Part shown: positions 1 to 9,042 of the stretch, piece after piece
How the letters are laid out: every line of letters begins with the position of its first letter
How positions within the stretch are numbered: position 1 is the first letter of the stretch
NCBI RefSeq assembly: GCF_947172395.1
Contig: NC_069108.1
Coordinates: 5,095,068 to 5,159,067, forward strand
DNA length: 64,000 nucleotides
Reading direction: 5' to 3'
Source of the DNA: Bicyclus anynana
Taxonomy: Eukaryota > Arthropoda > Insecta > Lepidoptera > Nymphalidae
Program-made: the position numbers and the translations under genes
The notes under the pieces: model-generated
Databases searched by the model: none
Seen by the model: only the letters and a program-made list of their open reading frames with translations
What the model was told of the DNA's origin: nothing

Positions 1-614
1 ATAGTCAGAGTGTAACATGGGCTATATTTTTTTACTGTATTCCCAAGAGAACAGTTGTTAATTCTTTATGGTGTTTAATTGTGACGCGAAAGCGTAACAA
101 ACAGAAGCTTACATTTGCATTTAATAAAATATCAATAGAAGTCGAAAATAACAGCAGTTAATGCATAGCTCAAATTACTTAATGACTTTGTAGATCGAGT
201 GTAATTAATAACATCGTCAGTTGGGGCCAAAACGGGCCTAAAATAGCCTTGAACGTCGAAAGCTGTTTACAATCATTGATTACGTAACGAGTCATTCAAC
301 TATCTTATGGCGATTAGTATTATTGACCTACCGTAATGGACATTGAAAAACAAGCGCCTCTCCCCTCAAATTGATATTGCGCAGAATCGTGGGGTGACCT
401 TCAAAATGCCGCAAGTCGCAACATATAACCCATAGCCTATATATGAACATACCTACATAGCACACCAAAATATTTATGCAATGCCGGCTGCGTAAATGTA
501 AGAAAACTTATGTAAATACATCGGAAATGCAGCTGAATTAACAATGTACCGCCTGTCTGGAATGTTCTTTACAAAAACAGTGTATTTTTATCTCAATTGT
601 TAGTTAGGACTTAC
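1..614 (-). other. PDCD4-like gene, intron 1 (partial)
   Basis: Minus-strand intron downstream of the first coding exon at 615-867. The donor GTAAGT reads down from position 614. I see no coding exon or recognisable repeat here, so the next exon lies left of the window. Confidence 0.55.
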
Positions 615-867
615 CTTTCTTAGGCAAGCCCCTGCCGTGCCCATTGCGCGGTCGGCGGCTATTCTTCCAGCTGCGATACTTCGGAAACGAGCTGACGCCA
701 GTAACAGGTGCGGCGGCTTCCTTGCTGTTGCTACGGGAGTATTTCTTGTTTTTGCGACGCAATTTCTCCGGTTGCGAGGCGGCCGCGTCCCCAGCTCCGT
801 CGACCTCGACTTGTTTTTCGTCCGCCGCCACGTTTTCAGAGTCCGATGCGACGCGATCTACTTCCAT
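615..867 (-). CDS. Pdcd4: Programmed cell death protein 4-like, first coding exon
   Basis: An 84-codon exon beginning at ATG 867-865. It ends in phase 1 at a perfect donor (AAG|GTAAGT) at 615/614. The N-terminus is acidic and alanine-rich, followed by a Lys/Arg/Ser-rich stretch and then GHGRGLPKKG at the exon end. In animal PDCD4 a near-identical GRGLPKKGG motif sits in the basic N-terminal region just before the conserved VWG segment and the two MA3 domains that bind eIF4A. The MA3 exons would lie left of the window. PDCD4 is a translation inhibitor acting in the cytoplasm and nucleus; that role is family knowledge. The exon is much more GC-rich than its surroundings, as expected of a conserved first exon. 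Overlapping plus-strand ORFs are shadows. The main doubt is that the call rests on one short motif plus composition. Confidence 0.75.
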
Positions 868-1850
868 TGTTGCGACGACAACCGGCTCTGGACGGGACTT
901 TGGGGCGAAAATACGAGCTAAATGGACTAATGCACAAATCCTCTAGGATTCTAGTACGAAATAACGCTTAATATGTCGCAAATAGAAGACTCAAAACGCA
1001 TAGATGAACAAGGCGCACAATATTGTATACAGCATGCAGTATACGTATTTGTTTTGAGAGCACACTGACGTGAAGTTGGCACAATAACATGAACGGTGTC
1101 AATGGTGCCAACATAAACTACTACTGTTTTAACAGAGGTCATGGATTCTAGGTTTTTGAGGATAATAAAATCAATTATTACAATATTTAAGAATTCATTA
1201 TTTATTAATGAGATATTTTAATAAAGAATGTGCATGAGCTATTCTTAGATCCTTTTATAAAATCCAACAAAAACACAGTATTCCGTAGCAGTATTCGGGT
1301 ATCGGGTATATCGGGTATTAAAAAAATATATTAGGCTAATTTCACATCATAGAATATTTTTAACCATTAGAATTTAGATTTTGAAATTGCATTAATTTCT
1401 GGCTGTAAATGTACCTATTCCTAAAAAAACATCTAACTAGGTTTTCTGGGGGATTTTAATGGGTTTGAAATTCAGAGACTGAAGATTAGTTAGTCTAATT
1501 TAAAGGTTGCCAAAGGACAATTTTTTTGGTTTTTTTCATATGGTTTCTATTAGATCGTAAAAAATACATTTTATTTTTTGTGACTTTAATACTCTAACTC
1601 TAATTGTTAGTTGTAAATTAAACTTTGGTTAAACGCCCGAAAATGCTGTCCGCCATCGTGGTCTTTAACTCTTTAGGTTATCTGTGCCATTTCGTCAAAC
1701 GTAATAAGTTCACTAGTTTTAGCCTTTCAGTTTTTGGAGTAATGTTTAGTTTTTGATTAAAAACCATGATTTACTAACGAAATTAATATAATGTATATAT
1801 AATATAAAGATAGAGCTACAGAAATTATATATACGTGTATATTGTGTATA
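868..1850. other. Upstream region of the PDCD4-like gene
   Basis: This should hold the 5' UTR and promoter of the minus-strand gene. I see no clear TATA box or initiator and no coding region. The sequence becomes AT-rich beyond 1150. Confidence 0.3.
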
Positions 1851-2445
1851 TCTTACTAATATTATAAACGCGAAAATTTGTATGGATGTTTGCCATCGGG
1901 GTTACCTCTTTGCCGGTTATAATATGTTCGGTTAGATGTCATTTAAATAAAAGGCGTGTTCTCGTTAGGAGCTTTACTGATCGACTATCTTACATGGATC
2001 TAAACTCGACAGCGAGATGCGTGTCTGTACCATATTGTTTACATTAGGACTACGTCATTTTATTACATTCGCTAACAGCTAACTTACACGTTTAATTAAT
2101 TCTAGTCTACACGCTACAACTGTTTGGATGGATGTTTGTTTGTATGTTTGTTACTCTTTAACGCCGCTACTACTGAGGCGATTTGGCTGAAATTTAGAAT
2201 GGAAATAGATTTTACTCTGGATTAACACATAGGCTTTTTATCCGGAAAAAAAACATAGTTTCCTGAGATTTGCGAAAACTGATGATTTTGATGATATGAA
2301 CGTTAGTTACTCTTTCACACCTCGACTACTGAGTTAAATTAGCTAAAATTTGAAATTGAGATATATTATTAACACATAGCCTACTTTTTATCCCGAAAAA
2401 TCCATGGTTCCCGAGGAATTTGTAAAAAACTGTCACAATAAAGTC
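1851..2445 (+). mobile_element. Degraded non-autonomous Helitron pieces, family A
   Basis: The 5' terminus TCTTACTAATATTATAAACG of the lepidopteran Helitron type is at 1851. A diverged body (GTTACTCTTTAACGCCGCTA, then a segment ending near TCTGGATTAACACATAGG) runs about 2121-2445. No CTAGT terminus is visible, so this is an old fragment. Confidence 0.5.
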
Positions 2446-2748
2446 CTGAGTTTTGTCCCAATCCACCTCATAGACCCCTGACAGTTCCCCAGTTTACAGT
2501 ACTGTGTATACTAAGCTTTACAATTCGTAATAATCTCAATGTTGGCATTCATGTACACAACTTTTTATAATTTTTTGATTAGATTGTTTTGTTTTTTTTA
2601 TTTTTTTTCTTTTCTGTCATGTACAATACATAGTAAATAGTAATAGTAATAAAATAATTTTATTAATAGATTTTAGCCGATTTTAATTTAAATTTTCATA
2701 AAATTTTCAAGTGATGATCGTACTTTGTATTACTCATCTCACGTCACA

Positions 2749-4107
2749 ATGAAAAATCAATCGGAAAGTGATTTCAAATCTAAATTTCACTTGTTAAACT
2801 CTCAAGAAAACTCCGAAGAGATCGTTTGGTCATCCAGTGATTCAAGTGACTACGAAAATAAATATTTCAATGAAAACTTTACAAGAGTTAAGCAAACTGT
2901 AAATAGGAAGAGGAAACGGGGCGAAAGAAGAAAGAAAATCTCAACAAACACGTGCCCTTTAAATATTACCTTTGTTAACACGTCTTTGGAAGATAAAAGT
3001 GAAAGAAATTGTGCAAAGTCACCTATTTTACAGAAAGCTAATTTATCACCTATTTTAACAGAACGTCAGCAATATTTTGCACCTATGCAGAAGGTATTAA
3101 ACTCGCCTATATTAGCTTGTAACAGTAAAAAGTCTACTTGTATAGAAACTACTGCAAGCAGAAGTCCTATTATAGACTTAAAGCTTGAATCTCCGAAAGT
3201 CTCGCCCAGAGTTCGAAAAAAACTTTTTAGCAACAATAATAACATTGAAATTAAACCGATAAATAAAGAAAGTGCGAGAAGTAAATCTCCAGTATTGAAT
3301 TGTAGTAAAAATACAAAAAAATCAAGACCTAAAGACTCTATAATTCAAAATAATTCTATAAAGTTTCACAACAACATCACACAAGATATAGTAAATAATG
3401 AAAATAAAGTCTTAAACCATAATATTCCACTGGAGGATGAAATAACATTTGATAAAAATTTAAATGATACATTGTCAAGTAAAATGTCAAGTGTGGGATT
3501 GCTTGAGAGGGTTAAGTCATATTTTGATGGGCATTTTAGTTCTGAAACCCCATCGCTACAGTCCATAAGTGAATATGATACTTCACCAAAAGAAACTTCT
3601 AAAACCAGTGAAGAAATTGAAATAATCAACTCTCAAACTGAAGCTAAACATTTACCTGAGATTGTAATGTTAGAAAATAGGTCATCATCAGATAGTTTGA
3701 GAAGTTTTGAGTTTCGTGAATATAAATCTAAGAAGGTTCGATACAAAAAGGGCGGACTGGCATATCGTCTCAATTCTTTATTAAAAAAACAAAAAGCTAA
3801 CATTAGTCTATGGCAGCATGAAAGATTTTTAGCAGCTAACTCGAATTTTGTAATACCCAATGACAACTTCACTGCATTCCATATTCAAAATGTTACTTTT
3901 CAATATGGCTGCTATGTATTACAAGTTATAGATGTAATGGAGAAGAAATATGTCATTGTAATTAATAATTTAAATATGAATTGCAACAATTTAGAACAAT
4001 TCAATGTTTTTAAACTCTACAAACCTTTCAGTATCATAGATTATAATTCAGAGTATCAGCTTATTGTAAATGTCAGTAAATTTGAATGTACTGATATAAG
4101 TAAATAG
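2749..4107 (+). CDS. Divergent SPIDR-like (DNA repair scaffold) protein
   Basis: Intronless ORF of 452 codons from the first in-frame ATG (2749, A at -3; in-frame TAA at 2689) to TAG. Features seen: an acidic-serine element EEIVWSSSDSSD (residues 23-34), a basic NLS-like block RKRKRGERRKK (53-63), five SP[IV][LI] repeats (91, 100, 119, 139, 180), a cyclin-docking-like RVRKKLF (154-160), and a conserved block at 333-356 with GGLAYRLNSLL followed by ISLWQH. Vertebrate SPIDR (KIAA0146), a scaffold for RAD51/BLM-dependent recombination, has the same arrangement: WSSS-D-SD near the N-terminus, GGLA-RLN...ISLW-H in the middle, then a beta-rich segment with F...(W/Y)...S....I.N. The last 100 residues here (LQVIDV, FKLYKPFSII, LIVNVSKFE) fit that segment. 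The protein is about half the vertebrate length, so it resembles the first half only. The SPIDR identity is inference from motifs; a nuclear repair role is likely but untested. Confidence 0.65.
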   Translation: MKNQSESDFKSKFHLLNSQENSEEIVWSSSDSSDYENKYFNENFTRVKQTVNRKRKRGERRKKISTNTCPLNITFVNTSLEDKSERNCAKSPILQKANLSPILTERQQYFAPMQKVLNSPILACNSKKSTCIETTASRSPIIDLKLESPKVSPRVRKKLFSNNNNIEIKPINKESARSKSPVLNCSKNTKKSRPKDSIIQNNSIKFHNNITQDIVNNENKVLNHNIPLEDEITFDKNLNDTLSSKMSSVGLLERVKSYFDGHFSSETPSLQSISEYDTSPKETSKTSEEIEIINSQTEAKHLPEIVMLENRSSSDSLRSFEFREYKSKKVRYKKGGLAYRLNSLLKKQKANISLWQHERFLAANSNFVIPNDNFTAFHIQNVTFQYGCYVLQVIDVMEKKYVIVINNLNMNCNNLEQFNVFKLYKPFSIIDYNSEYQLIVNVSKFECTDISK

Positions 4108-4388
4108 TATGTATATAATATACTATAAACATGTTACTGTATGTGCCATATTATTATTATTATTATAGGACTGAATGTTACCTAATAGTTAAACATTCAA
4201 AGAATACTTTTTTAAAATGGACATTAATTATTTTGAAATATCAATTTTATAAGCAAAACCCTTTGGGTGGCCTTAATATAAATGTTATTTTTTGTATGGA
4301 CAATAATATGAAAACATTTTAAATTGCAATTGGTTTTGTTTATTATAATTTTAAGCGTTAATTGAGATAATTTAGACATAATAGAAAT

Positions 4389-4394
4389 AATAAA
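4389..4394 (+). terminator. Polyadenylation signal AATAAA
   Basis: AATAAA lies 280 bases after the stop codon of the SPIDR-like gene, in AT-rich sequence. It is a plausible 3' end signal for that gene. Confidence 0.45.
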
Positions 4395-6635
4395 TCAATT
4401 TATTTTAGAATACAACTTTTCTTTTTATTTCTATGAAGACATTTTTAATTCTGTGAGCCTAAGTGATTTTCTTAATAACAACCATAAATAAGCTTCACTT
4501 GTAACTTGAATCTTAATTTGACCCACTCCCCAGTCATTACAAATTCAATATGGCGGCCTCCCCAAGATGGCGGACTGGCTGTTAGAAATCCACCCCCATG
4601 TTATGGATATCAAATGAAAGGATTTGCTGTCAGAAATACGAAAAAAATAGTCCGTGACTTAAATCCAATATGGCGGACAGACTATTTGAAACGCAGCCCT
4701 AAATGTAAGGGTTTGCTGTCAGGTAAACGTAAACACTCTATTTGTAATTTTTAGTGCGTGATAAAAGCGTGTTTTTTAGTTTTTTAAACTATTATTTTAA
4801 CTAATCACTTTTTCCACGCGAAAGTCATCTTTTTAGCTTTTTGTCTCCATTTAAATTAAAAATTACAGACTAAACATTTTCAACCCATATAGGAGGGAAA
4901 TTTCAAATTATTTGAACCAATTGTTCTGCATGTTTTTTTTTCTTTTTCTTATGATTTATTATTTATTTACTTAAATATAAGTACCTAACCTACATCAATA
5001 GGTACCTGGTACATATAAATAAAATTGAAGTGTATTTTGATGACGAAGAAATCCATGGTTCATGGGTATGTGTAAAACTGAATTCGCTAAATCTATATAT
5101 ATATATCTATTTATTATATAAAAATTAATCCATATATCCCTTGGTCACGCCATCACGCGTGAACGGCTGGTCCGATTTCACTATCATTTTTATTTTTTGA
5201 TGTGTTTATCAGGAAAAATTTCTTAGGACAAAAAAAAAATTGAAGGAATAGGGGTAGCGTAGGGTAGGAGTAAGGTAGGGGTGGGGATAGTGTAGGGTTA
5301 GCCACGGGTGTCCGCTAGTTAGTTCATAAAATCGATTACCATACGGATTTACAAGTAGTTCTAACACCATCTCTTTTAAAATTACCCAGAAAATCTAAAA
5401 CGAAATACGAATGGTATACAGTTCCTTCCCTGTAAAATTGTGAACCATTGACTTTTAGTCTATAAAGCCACCAAATAATGATTAAAATTATTATTTCGTG
5501 TAAAATGACTGAGTATACCCTCATTATCAATTTGTTTGTTTATAAATATTGCACAGTGAGTTTCGCTTGAGTGTAGCAAGCTTAGATACATAGAGAAAGG
5601 TAGCAAGACTAGCAAGTAGCAACGAGGTCTCATAAATCTACTTATTATTATTACGTAGAATTGACTCCTAACTTGTCTATTGCCGTCATAAAAATAAATC
5701 CCATTTGGTAGAATATGAAAGCTTCCGTGTTATGGCAACACTGAAGAAAAGCTCAAAGCGCTTCAGTTTCAGACTTCAGTCAATAATCCGAAAGCGACGC
5801 GAATACGATACAGTTCGTGGGAAAACCATTAAATCGTCGCCTCGTTTATATATTTCCATACAAAATAACAATTCTTGCAATTCCATTTACATTTAGTTTA
5901 CATTTTATCTGTTGACTAGTTTTTTTTTTAAAGTGATAATGTTCTTTTTTTAAAACAAGGTGTATTAGTGTTAGTGGTCGTCAATAAATCAACCTGTATT
6001 GATTAGGGTTGTTACCAAAATCGAGGTATGGTAATTTTGTTTTCGTCATGTCATGCCCTTTGATGTTTAGAACTGTAAATGTTTTATAATTATAATATAG
6101 TCAGTATTTATAAATTAATACATTACAAAAAACATCATGCAACTATTAATAACATATTATGCGAAACTTAGTGATGTATGAATGTATGATAAACTCGATT
6201 ACGTCAAAAGTTTTGAAGTTTGAACGGATGTGGTTTTTGGTACAGAAATAAATAGAATAAATATTGAAATTCTTGAATTTCTGTAAGTATCAAGGTAGTC
6301 CATTAAAGTAGTCTTGTATTTATTTTATTTTATTACAATAAAATAGATTCAATAATATTAATTTATTTCAATTTAGGCATAATTTACTAGCACTTTCGAA
6401 ACGTCAGGTATTATTAATATATGATAATGGTGACAATAATTAGTCGAAAACTAAAAATTTAATTTACAAGGGTTCCAAAAGCGTCTTGGTCCGAAAAGAG
6501 CCCACAACAAACTCAGCCAGGTTTTTCTTTTTTAGTTTATCACCATTTAACAATAGATATAACTATAAGTAGCCAGTCATGTAATAATACATTTGATTTT
6601 CAAGCGTTTTTTGTCGTTAATTTATAATAATAGTC
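4395..6635. other. Intergenic region, no gene seen
   Basis: AT-rich. A short motif resembling AATCCAATATGGCGGACAG recurs near 4545, 4565 and 4665, as in dispersed lepidopteran repeats. A Helitron lies at 5093-5319. Short ORFs near 5336-5530 and 5705-5896 have no recognisable motif or splice context and I do not support them as genes. Confidence 0.4.
5093..5319 (+). mobile_element. Non-autonomous Helitron
   Basis: Starts in a TCTATATATATATATC-like AT tract, contains the body motif CGGCTGGTCCGATTTCAC, and ends GGTGTCCGCTAGT. This gives the usual GC-rich terminal segment plus CTAGT. Confidence 0.55.
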
Positions 6636-6858
6636 ACTAGTGGACGCCCGCGACTTCGTCCGCGTGGAATTCAGTTTTTCACCAATCCCGCGGGAACCAT
6701 GGATTTTCCCGGGATGAAAAGTAGCCTATGTGTATCCAGAGTAAAATCTATTTCCATTTTCAAATTTCAGCCAAATCGCTTCAGTAGCTGCAGCGTAAAG
6801 GAGAAAAAAACATACTTACACACTTTCACACAAACTTTCGCCTTTATAATATTAGTGT
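6636..6858 (-). mobile_element. Non-autonomous Helitron, family A (nearly complete)
   Basis: Read on the minus strand it opens with an ACTAATATTATAAAGGCGAA-like 5' end, passes the AAATAGATTTTACTCTGGAT-type body, and ends in a terminal hairpin (GCGGACG/CGTCC-type arms) followed by CTAGT. Confidence 0.7.
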
Positions 6859-6873
6859 GATTGACACTAAAAT

Positions 6874-7296
6874 ACAACGATAAAACGACGAGATTTTTAT
6901 TGTCGATATTTCGACCCAGTTGCATGGATCGTGGTCACGACGGGACTGAAGTTACGAGATGAGAAGTGAAGTCACCTGTTAGGGACAGAATCGATCTACC
7001 CTCTTTCTAGTTCTTTTTCTTTTTTCAACGACCTCGCGTTTTTGGCTGTTTAGGCAAACCACACTCACGACATCGCTTTGGTTATTATGCGTATCGCGGC
7101 GCCCTCTTGGTTTGCACAATTCTACCACCGGGTTCCACTCGGGAAGATGATTTCAAACTAGCCAGCGAGTGGAACCCGATTTTGCCCCTAACAGCTGACT
7201 TCACTTCTCATCTCGTAACTTCAGTCCCGTCGTGACCACGATCCATGCAACTGGGTCGAAATATCGACAATAAAAATCTCGTCGTCTTATCGTGGT
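6874..7296. mobile_element. Foldback MITE with arms of about 106 bases
   Basis: The segment 6878-6983 is repeated inverted at 7186-7292; both arms carry GTCGAAATATCGACAATAAA or its complement. The 200-base centre has a second, smaller inverted pair (GGGTTCCACTCG / CGAGTGGAACCC). No ORF is present. Superfamily unknown. Confidence 0.7.
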
Positions 7297-7767
7297 ATGT
7301 ACCCGTTTAAATAACGTTCATAATGAACAACCACGAAATAAGTTTAAAATCATTACTAAAATACAACTTTACAAAGTACAACAAGTTACTTTACTACGAC
7401 AAAGTACAACAAGTTACTTTAAATATGGGTTGATAACGACGATCTAGTTTAAATTGTTTTCCACATGGACAAAGTCAGAGGCTTCTGCTAGTAAGTATAT
7501 CATAAATTATTGCCACATTTTAAAATTCACACGCACTACGACAATTATTTGGAACACATGTGTTTCGGTTGTTTGTTTTAAAACCCATACTTTACCCCCG
7601 TGGGAATTTCGACAAGCTGTTGAAGTATTCTTGTCAAACACCTAACGTCATTGACGAACTAGCAAAAGCCTGCCACTTTGCCCGCGTAGAAACCCATTTT
7701 TTTCTGACTGGAATGCCGTGCCGCAAGATATTCATCATTCTCAGTGGATTCATATAATATATTTAAG

Positions 7768-8004
7768 CCGTCCACCACGCTGGCCCAATGCGGGTTGGCA
7801 AACTTCACAGACGCAGAGAATTAAGATAATTCTCTGGTATGCAGGTTTCCTCACGATGTTTTCCTTCACCGTTTGTGACACGTGATATCTAATTTCTTGC
7901 ACCCAACTGAAATGTTGGAGGTGCATGCCACGGACCGGATTCGAACCCTCCACACCCTCCGGAATCGGAAGCAGGGGTCATATCCATTGGGCTATCACGG
8001 CTCT
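7768..8004 (-). mobile_element. tRNA-derived SINE, family S1
   Basis: On the minus strand: A-box-like GATAGCCCAATGG, then CCGATTCCGGAGGGTGTGG, a B box GGTTCGAATCC, and the S1 body (CAGTTGGGTGCAAG-type, GAAGGAAAACATCGTGAGG, AATTCTCTGCGT). The 3' end is truncated before the usual GGGTTGATAATGATG tail. Confidence 0.75.
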
Positions 8005-8061
8005 GTAAAACTAGGTATACAGACTTAAAATCAAGATTCATTTATTTAAAGTAGGTTTACG

Positions 8062-8197
8062 GCTCGTGCGCTGTAGCATGGTGCGGGTAACAGTTCGTTT
8101 CACTATTGAAAGTGTGCCACGATTCACGTTAATAGTACGTATTATGGACGTAATACAGGCAACTGTCACCCGCACCATGCTACAGCGCACGAACTGT
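8062..8197. mobile_element. Short foldback MITE
   Basis: Terminal inverted repeats of about 32 bases, CTCGTGCGCTGTAGCATGG and its complement CCATGCTACAGCGCACGA, flank a 70-base core containing GTACGTATTATGGACG. A diverged relative lies at about 20415-20525. Confidence 0.65.
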
Positions 8198-8267
8198 AGT
8201 AAGAATTGTTGAAATGTCGAGGTTGACAATTTATAAAAACTCTACCAGCGGTTTGGAAGGCATATTG

Positions 8268-8378
8268 AGCCGTGATATGACCTCTGCCTCCGATTCCGGA
8301 GGGTGTGGGTTCGAATCCGGTCCGGGGCATGCTTCCTCTCTAACTTTTCAGTTGTGTACATTTTAAGAAATTTACCGT
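8268..8378 (+). mobile_element. SINE S1, 3'-truncated
   Basis: Contains GCCTCCGATTCCGGAGGG, the B box GGTTCGAATCC and GTTGTGTACATTTTAAGAAA, then stops matching the family. It is inverted relative to the S1 copy at 7768-8004. Confidence 0.7.
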
Positions 8379-8574
8379 CGCGATTAGTTTGGCAAATGAA
8401 AATAGAGACCGAAATCTCCCGACAAATTTAAAAAAAAATCGGAGGGCATTCCCAAAATTATAGTGCAAATATTGGCATAACTCAGTTTGATACTTGTAAT
8501 AATATTTTTTTACATAAGTAGATACTACTATTTAGTTTATATTATAGGACTCAAAAGGTGATTACAAATATAAG

Positions 8575-8862
8575 AAAACTAATGTCGAACAAAGGTTATG
8601 ATTCCCAACACTTGTCAGGACAACTTAATTAACAAATCAAACTGTAACCAAATTAAGACCCTAGAATGGCAGAGAATGACCTTGAGTGGAGTCACGTACT
8701 TGTGAACGATGTGTGTAGGGTTAAATGTACCTTTGACTGATATCAAACACTCCCCTTTTCCACTCAAGTCACTCTCCCCGACTATCCCAATTAACCCATA
8801 AAGAATTACACAACAAGAGATGTGGACGGCTCGAACGTCACGAGCACACTGAAGCCAACACG
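8575..8862 (+). repeat. Dispersed 260-290-base module shared with 45226-45481
   Basis: From ACTAATGTCGAACAAAGG to GAGCACACTGAAGCC, this matches the reverse complement of 45226-45481 at high identity with small indels. It lies 180 bases upstream of the Ly6 gene start. No terminal repeats or RNA-gene boxes are visible. Confidence 0.7.
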
Positions 8863-9042
8863 AGATCGAGTGACGTCATATCCGTCACAGACTACTATTT
8901 CCAACACTAAACGGCGATAACATTTATAACAAACATTAGTGGATTATTTTTTATTTGTCGAGCGATTTTTGTCTCTACTTTAGTGGTCAAACTGTAAAAC
9001 TATTAATAACTAAAAATCAAAACTTGTTTTTCAGTAGTAGCA

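Noticed and set aside
637..971. Three overlapping plus-strand ORFs opposite the PDCD4-like exon
   Set aside because: They are GC-driven shadows of the minus-strand exon. The minus frame has the family motif and a perfect donor.
2725..2748. Earlier start for the SPIDR-like protein at 2725
   Set aside because: It is a TTG codon. The first ATG in frame is 2749 and has a good context.
4131..4322. Small ORF after the SPIDR-like gene
   Set aside because: AT-rich 3' UTR sequence with no motif.
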